DNA of 7,159 nt from Caldilineaceae bacterium (GTDB lineage Bacteria > Chloroflexota > Anaerolineae > Caldilineales > Caldilineaceae). Positions 1-6,345 of the stretch are shown here, one piece after another. Position 1 is the stretch's first letter. Each line of letters starts with the position of its first letter. The DNA lies in NCBI GenBank assembly GCA_015494005.1, contig WGCB01000503.1, forward strand, positions 1 through 7,159, given 5' to 3'. Position numbers and translations under genes: made by a program. The notes below the pieces were generated by a model. That model saw only the letters and a program-made list of their open reading frames with translations. It ran no database searches and was not told the DNA's origin.

Positions 1-3000
1 GGACGAAGTGGGAGGGGACCATGTAGTGGGGCAGGCGCTCCTGGAGGAAGGCGCGCAACTCTGAAATGAGTAAGGAGTGAGGAGTAAGGTCGGCCTCACG
101 ACCCCCGTCTTCCGTCGTCCCCACCACGTAGGCCACCAGCCGCTTGTCCCCGGAGTCGTCCTCCCAGACGGTCACCGCGGCCTCGTGGACTTGGGGGTGC
201 TCGTCCAGCGCCGCCTCGATTTCCCCCAGTTCGATGCGGAACCCCCGCACTTTGACCTGGTCATCCACCCGGCCCAGGAACTCCAGGCTTCCATCCGGCC
301 GGTAGCGGACGATGTCACCGGTGCGGTAGAGGCGGTCAATTGGCCGATTGGTGGGCTGGGTGACCGGGGCCGCAGAGCTGCCGTCTCGTGCCTGTTTCCT
401 CTCTTCCGCCCCTTTCTCCTTCTCCCTCCATCCGTTTCCCAGCCGCACGCGCTTCCCATTGACCTTTTTCGTGGCCTGGGCCAGAGCATGGACCAACTGC
501 CCCTCCCGGGCGCCCAGGGACGCGGCGGGCACGAAGCGCTCCGCGGTCAGCTCCGGCCGGTTGAGATAGCCTCGGGCCACGCCCACCCCGCCGACGTAGA
601 GCTCCCCGGGGACGCCCACGGGCACGGGATGGCCGTAGCGGTCCAGGACAAAGGCGTGCGCGTTGTCCACCGGTCGGCCGATGGGCACGATCCCTGGGGT
701 GGGGGGCACGTCCCGCACCAGGTGCCAGGTGGCCACCATGGTGGTCTCTGTGGGGCCGTAGGCGTTGATGAAGAGCCGCCCTTCCCGGAGCCAGCGACGG
801 GCCACGCCGTTGGGGCAGGCCTCCCCGCCCACCACGATGGTCTCCAGGGCCGGGTGCTCGTCCTCCGGCAGGATGGCCAGGAGGGAAGGCGTGATGGTCA
901 GGTGGGTGATGGCATGCTCCTGGAGATAGCGGTGCAGCTCCGTCACGGAGAGCAGGGTCTCCTGGGTGGGCAGGTAGAGGGTCACCCCCTGGACCAGGGC
1001 TGGGAAGATCTCCCCCACCGAGCCGTCGAAGTTGAGGGAGAAGAACTGGAACACCCGCTTCCCCGCCGGCAGGTGCAGCCCCAAGGCGTAGTTGCAGACC
1101 AGGTTGGTCAGCCCCCGGTGCTCCAGGAGCACGCCTTTGGGCCGGCCAGTGGAGCCCGAGGTGTAGATGATGTAGGCCAGATGCTCCGGTTGCACAGGGA
1201 ATTCCGGGTTTTCCGTGGACTCCTGGGCGATGGTGGGCCAGTCGGCGTCCAGCTTGATCACAGAGATTGGCGACTGGAGATTGGAGATTGGCAGGCTATC
1301 GACCAGGCTTTCCTGGGTGAGGAGGATGGGGGCCTGCGCGTCCGCCAGCATGAACTGGAGACGCGCTTTCGGATAGGCAGGGTCCAGGGGCAGGTAGGCT
1401 GCGCCGGCCTTGAGCACCCCCAGCACGGCCACCATCATCTCCGGCGAGCGGGTCACCGCGATGCCCACAGGCGTGTCCGGGCCCACACCTTGCCGGTGCA
1501 GGAAGTGGGCCAGCTGGTTGGCCCGGGCGTTGAGCTCCCGGTAGCTGAGGCTGCGGCCCTCGTGCCAAACGGCCGTCACTTTCGGCGTGCGGTCCACCTG
1601 CTCCTCGATGAGGCGGTGCACCGGGGTCTCCAGAGGATAGTCCGCGGCGGTCTGGTTCCACTCCACCAGGATCTGCCACTCCTCCGCCGGGGTGAGCAGG
1701 CTGAGCTCCCGGACCCGCTGCTGGGGATCCCGGGCCATGCCCTGGAGCAGCTGCTCCAGATGCCCCAGCATGCGTTGGATGCTCTCGGGCTGGAAGCGGC
1801 GGCAGTCGTAGAGGATCTTGAGCATGAGCTCTTCGTCCGCGCCGGCCACCAGGTTCAACGGGTAGTTGGTCTGCTCGATGGAGCCCACATCCTGGATGGT
1901 CAGGCTGCCCTCCAGCCCTTCCTCCTCCAGGGTGCTGGCCGTGGGGTAGTTCTCGAAGACCAGGATGCTCTCGAAGAGGGGCAACTGCCGGGGCACGTCG
2001 CTCCAGCCCTGGATGCGCACCAGAGGGCTGTACTCATACTGGCGCAGCTCCACCAGGTGCTCCTGGAAGCGACGCAGCCACTCCCCCACGGGAAGCTCCG
2101 GCTGGATCTGGGCCCGGACGGGCAGGGTGTTGATGAACAGGCCGATCATGAACTCCGCGCCGGGCAGGTCCGCGGGGCGGCCGGAGACGGTGGTGCCGAA
2201 GACCACGTCGTCTTCCCCGCTGTAGCGGCTGAGGAGCAGGGCCCAGGCCCCGTGGATCAGGGTGCTCAGGGTCACGTGCTGGCGGCGGGCCAGCTCCCGG
2301 AGCTGCTCGGTGAGCTCCCGGGAGAGCACTCGGTCCACTTCCTCGTAGCGCTCCTCCGCCGCCTCGTCCGGGGGCTGGTCCACGGTGAGGGGAGTGGGGG
2401 CCTGGAAACCGGCCAGGGTCTCCTTCCAGAAACGCTCGGCCTGGGTCATGTCCTGGCGGCGCAGCCAGACGATGTAGTCCCGGTAGGGATGGGCCGGGGG
2501 CAGGTTCGGGGTCTGGCCCTGGCGCAGGGCCTCGTACCAGGCGAAGACCTCCTGCATGAGGATGGGCGAGGACCAGCCGTCCAGGAGAATGTGGTGATGA
2601 GTCCAGATGAAGCGATGGGTGTCGTCGCCCGTGCGGGCCAGGGTCAGGCGCATGAGGGGAGGCTTGGCCAGGGCGAAGCCCCGCTGCCGCTCCTCCGCCA
2701 CCAGGGCCTCCAGGCGCTGTTCCTGCTCTTCCGGGGGGAGTTCCCGCAGATCCAGCAGACGCAGGGGCACCTCCACCTGGCGGTGGACCACCTGGATGGG
2801 CTCCTTCAGCCCTTCCCCGGTGAAGCCGGTGCGCAGGATGGGGTGGCGCTGGACCACCCGCTGCCAGGCCTGGCGGAAGGCATCCAGGTCCAGGTCTCCT
2901 TGCAGGGTGCACTGGAACAGCTCCACGTAGACGCCGGATTCCGGCGCCAGCAGGCTGTGGAAGAACATGCCCTGCTGCATGGGGGATAGGGGATAGAAGT

Positions 3001-3022
3001 CCTGGATGTTGCGCTTGTTCAT
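1..3022 (-). CDS. Non-ribosomal peptide synthetase, C-A portion (NRPS-2, 3' end outside window)
   Basis: Large cytoplasmic enzyme that condenses an upstream peptidyl intermediate with an amino acid activated as its adenylate. The visible 1007 codons are open with no stop. The condensation domain covers about residues 1-455: YPLSPMQQGM near the N-terminus, RTGF, the catalytic HHILLDG (H143, H144, D148, G149) and IGLFINTLPV. The early SPMQQGM motif and HHILLDGWS fit the class that accepts D-residues, matching the E domain ending NRPS-1. The adenylation domain begins near 485: A1 LSYREL (492), A2 LKAGAAYLPLDP (537), A3 YTSGSTGRPKG (620-630), A5 NAYGPTETT (753-761), A6 GELYVGG (806), A7 YRTGD (899), A8 VKVRGFRIELGE (923-934), A9 LPHYMVPSHF at the edge; A10 and the carrier domain lie outside. 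The hand-aligned specificity residues read D-G-G-T-V-G-A-M-V. The ATG at 3020-3022 is the only usable start: no in-frame ATG, GTG or TTG occurs back to the protease stop, and MNKRNIQDFYPLSP is a usual NRPS N-terminus. The Shine-Dalgarno match is poor. The substrate is unknown. Confidence 0.95.
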   Translation of the reverse strand, partial: MNKRNIQDFYPLSPMQQGMFFHSLLAPESGVYVELFQCTLQGDLDLDAFRQAWQRVVQRHPILRTGFTGEGLKEPIQVVHRQVEVPLRLLDLRELPPEEQEQRLEALVAEERQRGFALAKPPLMRLTLARTGDDTHRFIWTHHHILLDGWSSPILMQEVFAWYEALRQGQTPNLPPAHPYRDYIVWLRRQDMTQAERFWKETLAGFQAPTPLTVDQPPDEAAEERYEEVDRVLSRELTEQLRELARRQHVTLSTLIHGAWALLLSRYSGEDDVVFGTTVSGRPADLPGAEFMIGLFINTLPVRAQIQPELPVGEWLRRFQEHLVELRQYEYSPLVRIQGWSDVPRQLPLFESILVFENYPTASTLEEEGLEGSLTIQDVGSIEQTNYPLNLVAGADEELMLKILYDCRRFQPESIQRMLGHLEQLLQGMARDPQQRVRELSLLTPAEEWQILVEWNQTAADYPLETPVHRLIEEQVDRTPKVTAVWHEGRSLSYRELNARANQLAHFLHRQGVGPDTPVGIAVTRSPEMMVAVLGVLKAGAAYLPLDPAYPKARLQFMLADAQAPILLTQESLVDSLPISNLQSPISVIKLDADWPTIAQESTENPEFPVQPEHLAYIIYTSGSTGRPKGVLLEHRGLTNLVCNYALGLHLPAGKRVFQFFSLNFDGSVGEIFPALVQGVTLYLPTQETLLSVTELHRYLQEHAITHLTITPSLLAILPEDEHPALETIVVGGEACPNGVARRWLREGRLFINAYGPTETTMVATWHLVRDVPPTPGIVPIGRPVDNAHAFVLDRYGHPVPVGVPGELYVGGVGVARGYLNRPELTAERFVPAASLGAREGQLVHALAQATKKVNGKRVRLGNGWREKEKGAEERKQARDGSSAAPVTQPTNRPIDRLYRTGDIVRYRPDGSLEFLGRVDDQVKVRGFRIELGEIEAALDEHPQVHEAAVTVWEDDSGDKRLVAYVVGTTEDGGREADLTPHSLLISELRAFLQERLPHYMVPSHFV
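68..88. repeat. Three tandem heptamers near the end of the NRPS-2 adenylation domain
   Basis: GAGTAAG, GAGTGAG, GAGTAAG on the plus strand. In the minus reading frame they encode the TPHSLLI stretch (about residues 979-985) in the variable linker before LRAFLQERLPHYMVP. It is a local AT-richer patch in otherwise GC-rich coding sequence and brings in a rare TTA leucine codon. Confidence 0.65.
332..529 (-). other. Extra loop inserted in the NRPS-2 adenylation domain between A6 and A7
   Basis: Between ERFV and LYRTGD, where GrsA has about 10 residues, NRPS-2 has 66 (residues 832-897). The extra stretch is charged (KKVNGKRVRLGNG, then WREKEKGAEERKQARDG) and ends in PTNRPIDR, encoded by repeat-like DNA (CAATTGG and CGATTGG at 337-351). 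The minus strand here is strongly purine-rich over about 390-440. The frame is preserved and all following motifs (A7, A8, A9) are intact, so the enzyme is probably functional. No known inserted domain, such as a methyltransferase, is recognisable in it. Confidence 0.7.
1264..1291. repeat. Four tandem heptamers inside the NRPS-2 adenylation domain
   Basis: Plus-strand units AGATTGG, CGACTGG, AGATTGG, AGATTGG are contiguous. They encode ISNLQSPIS (about residues 578-587) in a surface loop between the ILLTQ strand and LDADW, where other A domains usually have a shorter segment. The reading frame is kept. This resembles the short tandemly repeated heptamers known from filamentous cyanobacteria. 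Confidence 0.75.
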
Positions 3023-3094
3023 GGCTTTGTCCGAGTTGGGGGCTTGGTGTGAGCTGCGTTGAAGTCTTTGGGCACAGGTTTCAGGAAGCCAGGG

Positions 3095-3141
3095 GAGCCC
3101 TGGGGCCCAGGATGCGGTGGCATCCCAGGCCCCAGAGGCTC
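3095..3141 (-). promoter_or_regulatory. Long GC-rich hairpin between protease and NRPS-2
   Basis: The arms at 3120-3141 and 3095-3115 are inverted repeats around a 4-nt loop (CACC on the minus strand). In the minus-strand RNA they give 21 base pairs: GAGCC/GGCUC, a single bulged U, CUGGGGCC/GGCCCCAG, two G-U wobbles, then GGAUGC/GCAUCC. In the plus-strand RNA the two wobbles become C-A mismatches, so the structure suits the transcript of the NRPS and protease genes. It starts 20 nt after the protease stop and ends 72 nt before the NRPS-2 ATG. No U-tract follows. It could be an unusual terminator or attenuator, an RNA-processing or stability element, or a dispersed palindromic repeat. Confidence 0.6.
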
Positions 3142-3161
3142 GTTCCGTGGCGTTCGTGGGA

Positions 3162-6143
3162 TCAGCGGGACACGGTGATGGACGTGCCGTCGCTGTCGCC
3201 GTCCGGATCGTGGTTGTCCGCGGACTGGTAGGTCAGGCTGGCGTGGGAGACATTGTCCACCGTGAAGGTCACGTTCTTGACCCGGTTGAAGATGATGTCT
3301 CGCGTCACCGTGCACTGGCCGCTGCTGTCCGTGGTGCAGGAAGTGGTGCCGCCGAAGCCGGAGCTCCAGCTGCCGTCCACCGTGGCGTTGGCCACCGGGT
3401 TCTCACCCGCATCGTGGACGGTGATGGTCACATCCGCGCTCCAGAACCAGGTCAGGTTGGTGCTCACCCCGTCCAGATCGCCCACGTGCATGCTGCTGGC
3501 CCCTGGCGTCGGGGTTGGCGTGGGCGGTACCGGTGTGTTGGTGGGCGTGGCTGTGGGCGGCACCGGCGTGTCCGTGGGTGTGGCCGTGGGCGGCGCCGGC
3601 GTGTTGGTCGGCGTAGTCGTGGGCGGCACGGGCGTGTTCGTCGGTGTAGCCGTAGCCCCCGGTGTGTTCGTCGGCGTGGCCGTGGGCGGCACCGGCGTGT
3701 CCGTGGGTGTAGCCGTGGGCGGCGCCGGTGTGTTCGTGGGCGTCGCTGTGGGTGGCACCGGCGTGTTGGTCGGCGTAGCCGTGGGCGGCACCGGCGTGTT
3801 GGTGGGCGTGGCCGTAGGTGGCGCCGGTGTGTTGGTGGGGGTGGGCGTCGGCGCATTGCCGAAGTCGCCGTCCACCACCAGGGCGAAGGGCTGCGGCCCG
3901 TTGGGCACGTTGAAGCCGCTGATCTCCACGGTCCAGGTCCCCGCCTCCGCGGACTGGACGTAGACGTTCTCCACGTTGTTGGTGCGATCCTCGTTGCCGC
4001 CGGTCACGGACCAGCCGCCACTGAAGTTGTTGCCCTTGTAGACCGCGCCGCTGGGCGAGGTGACCACCAGATCCAGGTCGTTGACCAGGTTCTTGGAGGC
4101 GCTCTCTGTGGAGGGGTAGTCGCTCCAGACCAGAGTGACCTTGAAGGGACTGCCGCTGCTGGCCACGCTGTACTGGAAGCTGCTGCTGTCGCCGGTGTTC
4201 AGGCCGTTGGCGTCGTCCACGTAGACGTGGCTGCCGTCCGTGGCGTTGGCCAGGTTCACCCGGCCCCAACCCTCATGCACGTTGGGGATGGGGTAGGCGT
4301 TGTCGTTCACCCCGTCGTTGTTCTCGTCCAGCAGGTCCACCGCCGAGTTGATCATGGTGGCCTTGACCAGGGCGGCGCTGGCAGAGTGGCTGTAGGCCTT
4401 CTGGTAGAAGTCCCGGATCACCGCTGCGCCACCGGCAGCCAGGGGGTTGGACATGGAGGTGCCGCCCATGTACTTGTAGTACTTGTTGAAGGGCATGCCC
4501 CAGCCGTCCCACTGGTAGGAGTTGTTCTTGGGGTTCACCGGATCCCCATCGTAGCCCTCCTGGTAGAGGTCCGAGTAGCCGGAGAGGATCCAGGTGCCGG
4601 GGGCCACCACGTCAGGCTTGATCCGGCCGTCGTCGGTGGGGCCGCGGCTGGAGAAGGGCGCCATCTGCTCCGGGTTGCCGGCGGTGACGTCGCTGTTCAG
4701 CGGCTCCGTGGTGAAGCCCCAGCGCTGGCCGGCCGTGCCCAGGATGTTCTTGCCCCCCATGCTGCTGCAGGTCTCGCCGTCCTGGTAGGCGTCGTGGGAG
4801 GTGTAGGTGAGGCTGGTGTCGCAGGGCCACTCATCCGCCCGGTCGTTCTCGCTGGCGCCCACGGTGATCACGTTCTTGGCCGTGGCCGGCGCGCCAGTGG
4901 AGTCCTCGTCCACCACGCCGTCGTTGTTGGCGTCCTCGCCGTCGTTGCCCGCGGAGAAGGTGATGGTCATGTCCGGGTTGTTCCAGACGAACTGGTCCGC
5001 CTCCGCGCTGTTGGAGTTGTACTCGCCGTCCACCGCCGCACCCCAGGAGTTGGAGTGGATGCGGGCGCCGTCGTCGTAGGCCTGCTGGAAGAGGTCGTTC
5101 AGATCGTCGGGCAGACCGGTCAGGTAGTAGCCGTCGTCCGCGCCAGCGAAGATCTTGCAGAAGAAGGATGTGTTCGCCCAGTTCTCCGTGGCCTGGAAGA
5201 CCAGCTTGGCCGCCGGGGCCACGCCCAGGCCGATGCCGTTGGCATCCCCGTCACCCAGGACGGAGACGGAGACGTGGGTGCCGTGGCCACTGTCCACATC
5301 CTGAGGGCCGTCATCGTCGATGCTGGCGAAGCAGGAGTCGGGCTGGCCGGGCCAGTTGTAGATGGCCACGATGCGGCTGGCCGGGATGTCCGGGTGGGCG
5401 CCCTGAGGGGTGCCGTCTCCCAGACCTGTGTCCGCCACGGCCACGATCTGGGTGGAGCCGTCATAGCCGTTGGCGTGGGCCGTGTTCGCGCCCATGATCA
5501 CGCCGCCACCGTACTCGTTGTGCTTCTGAGGCAGCACGAAGTTCTCGATCCAGGCCACGTCCAGCAGCTGGGCCACGGCCTGGAGCTGGGCCTCGTTGGC
5601 GGCGACCACGATCTTGCGCCCGGTGCCGTCCACCAGCAGGGAGACCCGCTGGGCGATGGCGTCGACGATGGGGCTGGGATCCACGCCCCGCTCGATGCGC
5701 ACGGTGTAGAGGCGGACGCCGTCTCGCACCAGGGTGGGGCTCAGCTTGTAGCCAGGCTGGAAGATGCCCACCCACTTGACCGCGTCCAGGCTCTGGACCT
5801 GGCTGGCCTGGGCCGGGGTCATCCGCACCTTGAAGGCGAAGTCCGGCAGGTACTCCAGGAGCTCCGCGCCGGTGGCCGTCACCTGGTCCTTCCAGGCCTG
5901 CTGCACCGGCCCCTGGAACTGGACGATGTAGTAGCCCAGCTGGTCCGGGGCGTAGCCGGGGATGGTCAGGCCCTCGGGCAAGGAGGGGAAGACGTTGAGG
6001 TCCGGCACCAGGGTGCCCACCCGCAGCAGGATGGGAGGCGGCGCCGTCTCCTGGGATTGGGGGCTAGCCTGGCCCACGCCTGTGCCCAGCGTCAGGGACA
6101 GGATGAGTGCCAGAACGACGAATCGGTAGAATTTTGCTCGCAT
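3162..6143 (-). CDS. Secreted subtilisin-family (S8, KP-43-like) serine protease with Thr/Pro linker
   Basis: Predicted exported endopeptidase of 993 residues. The ATG at 6141-6143 is chosen because GGAGGA sits 7 nt upstream and it starts a classical signal peptide (MRAKFYR, then a Leu/Val-rich core, cleavage probably after GQA near residue 26). A propeptide-like region covers about 60-225. The catalytic domain, about 229-615, has Asp in AVADTG (D238), His in SGHGTHV (H287), the oxyanion Asn in SAGNDG (N400) and Ser in GGTSMSNP (S563), so the triad is intact. His and Ser are 276 residues apart, much more than in subtilisin, so inserts lie between them. Acidic [11 protein letters not shown] and [10 protein letters not shown] motifs could bind calcium. 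About 638-760 ([33 protein letters not shown]) matches the beta-sandwich C-terminal domain of KP-43 proteases. A Thr/Pro linker (765-880) and a C-terminal Ig-like module with CTTDSSGQC follow. No LPXTG anchor or membrane helix is seen at the C-terminus. It lies between two NRPS genes. The substrate is unknown. Confidence 0.95.
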   Translation of the reverse strand: MRAKFYRFVVLALILSLTLGTGVGQASPQSQETAPPPILLRVGTLVPDLNVFPSLPEGLTIPGYAPDQLGYYIVQFQGPVQQAWKDQVTATGAELLEYLPDFAFKVRMTPAQASQVQSLDAVKWVGIFQPGYKLSPTLVRDGVRLYTVRIERGVDPSPIVDAIAQRVSLLVDGTGRKIVVAANEAQLQAVAQLLDVAWIENFVLPQKHNEYGGGVIMGANTAHANGYDGSTQIVAVADTGLGDGTPQGAHPDIPASRIVAIYNWPGQPDSCFASIDDDGPQDVDSGHGTHVSVSVLGDGDANGIGLGVAPAAKLVFQATENWANTSFFCKIFAGADDGYYLTGLPDDLNDLFQQAYDDGARIHSNSWGAAVDGEYNSNSAEADQFVWNNPDMTITFSAGNDGEDANNDGVVDEDSTGAPATAKNVITVGASENDRADEWPCDTSLTYTSHDAYQDGETCSSMGGKNILGTAGQRWGFTTEPLNSDVTAGNPEQMAPFSSRGPTDDGRIKPDVVAPGTWILSGYSDLYQEGYDGDPVNPKNNSYQWDGWGMPFNKYYKYMGGTSMSNPLAAGGAAVIRDFYQKAYSHSASAALVKATMINSAVDLLDENNDGVNDNAYPIPNVHEGWGRVNLANATDGSHVYVDDANGLNTGDSSSFQYSVASSGSPFKVTLVWSDYPSTESASKNLVNDLDLVVTSPSGAVYKGNNFSGGWSVTGGNEDRTNNVENVYVQSAEAGTWTVEISGFNVPNGPQPFALVVDGDFGNAPTPTPTNTPAPPTATPTNTPVPPTATPTNTPVPPTATPTNTPAPPTATPTDTPVPPTATPTNTPGATATPTNTPVPPTTTPTNTPAPPTATPTDTPVPPTATPTNTPVPPTPTPTPGASSMHVGDLDGVSTNLTWFWSADVTITVHDAGENPVANATVDGSWSSGFGGTTSCTTDSSGQCTVTRDIIFNRVKNVTFTVDNVSHASLTYQSADNHDPDGDSDGTSITVSR
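3504..3851 (-). repeat. In-frame 33-nt tandem repeat encoding a Thr/Pro linker
   Basis: About ten units of 11 codons of the form (A/V)[10 protein letters not shown], with Asn replaced by Asp in two units, one TTT variant and one shortened 10-residue unit ([10 protein letters not shown]). The array joins the KP-43-like catalytic part of the protease to its C-terminal module and probably forms an extended, protease-resistant spacer that may be O-glycosylated. Such linkers are common in exported Chloroflexota proteins. The array is prone to length change by slippage or recombination. Confidence 0.9.
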
Positions 6144-6150
6144 GTGCTCT

Positions 6151-6156
6151 TCCTCC
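6151..6156 (-). promoter_or_regulatory. Ribosome binding site of the protease gene
   Basis: Read on the minus strand this is GGAGGA, followed by 7 nt and then the ATG at 6143. It decides the start: the same frame is open up to a TTG at 6203, but that codon lacks a well-spaced Shine-Dalgarno sequence and would put about 20 polar, charged residues ahead of the signal peptide. Confidence 0.85.
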
Positions 6157-6233
6157 AAAAATACTCGTTCGACAAAGTGTGAAAGGTAGCGATGGTTCTG
6201 CAATGTTGGGGCATCGGTTTGCTTGTTCGGGGT

Positions 6234-6246
6234 TCACCTCCTCCTT
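6234..6246 (-). promoter_or_regulatory. Strong Shine-Dalgarno-like sequence without a correctly spaced start
   Basis: The minus strand reads AAGGAGGAGGTGA, containing GGAGGTGA, a perfect match to the complement of the usual 16S rRNA 3' end. No ATG or TTG lies 5-10 nt downstream. The nearest ATG (6212-6214) is 19 nt away and opens only a 40-codon frame ending at 6092 that overlaps the protease start. At ideal spacing stands CCG followed by AACAAGC, resembling the NRPS-2 start (ATG-AACAAGC). It may be a relic ribosome binding site, a leader-peptide site or chance. Confidence 0.4.
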
Positions 6247-6294
6247 CCTGTGGTCTCAATCACAAACGTTGGCAGCGGCAACGAAAAAACAGAC

Positions 6295-6313
6295 GGAAAA
6301 CCTGCGAAACAGG
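6295..6313 (-). terminator. Weak candidate intrinsic terminator after NRPS-1
   Basis: On the minus strand CCTG-tttcg-CAGG (6301-6313) forms a 4-bp GC stem directly followed by TTTTCC, with another run of six T (6284-6289) shortly after. It begins 33 nt past the NRPS-1 stop. The stem is very short, so any termination would be weak; read-through into the protease gene remains plausible. Confidence 0.25.
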
Positions 6314-6345
6314 GGGCACAGCATGGGAATCATCACCTGGAAGCC

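Noticed and set aside
77..2989. 970-codon plus-strand open frame opposite NRPS-2
   Set aside because: It lies in codon register with NRPS-2 on the other strand and is open because that gene hardly uses TTA, CTA or TCA codons. Its translation shows no recognisable domain, while the minus strand has all the C and A motifs.
2982..2995. Two GGGGATA heptamers at the NRPS-2 N-terminus
   Set aside because: They encode the conserved YPLSP condensation motif, so the repetition follows from the protein sequence and is not an insertion.
3019..3315. 98-codon minus-strand frame ending in ATGA overlap with the NRPS-2 start
   Set aside because: It mostly overlaps the protease 3' end in another frame and has a shadow-like Pro/Arg/His composition; the four-base overlap is probably coincidence.
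3117..6182. 1021-codon plus-strand open frame opposite the protease
   Set aside because: It is the same in-register antisense effect. The product is a Gly/Val/Arg/His-rich string, with repeats that only mirror the Thr/Pro linker.
6144..6203. Protease start at the TTG at 6203 (20 extra residues)
   Set aside because: It has no well-spaced Shine-Dalgarno and would bury the signal peptide; the ATG at 6143 has GGAGGA at 7 nt.
6267..6283. Hairpin CGTTG-7 nt-CAACG in the gap before the protease
   Set aside because: It is only 5 bp, and in the minus-strand direction the T-run precedes rather than follows it, so it is not a convincing terminator.
3084..6345. GGAAGCC at 3084-3090 and 6339-6345 as target-site duplication around the protease gene
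   Set aside because: A 7-bp match between two intergenic stretches of this size is expected by chance; no terminal inverted repeats or transposase were seen.
6144..6345. Sigma-70 promoter for the protease
   Set aside because: Pairs such as TTGCAG with ACACTT at 17 nt exist, but the -10 match is poor; no convincing promoter can be called by eye.
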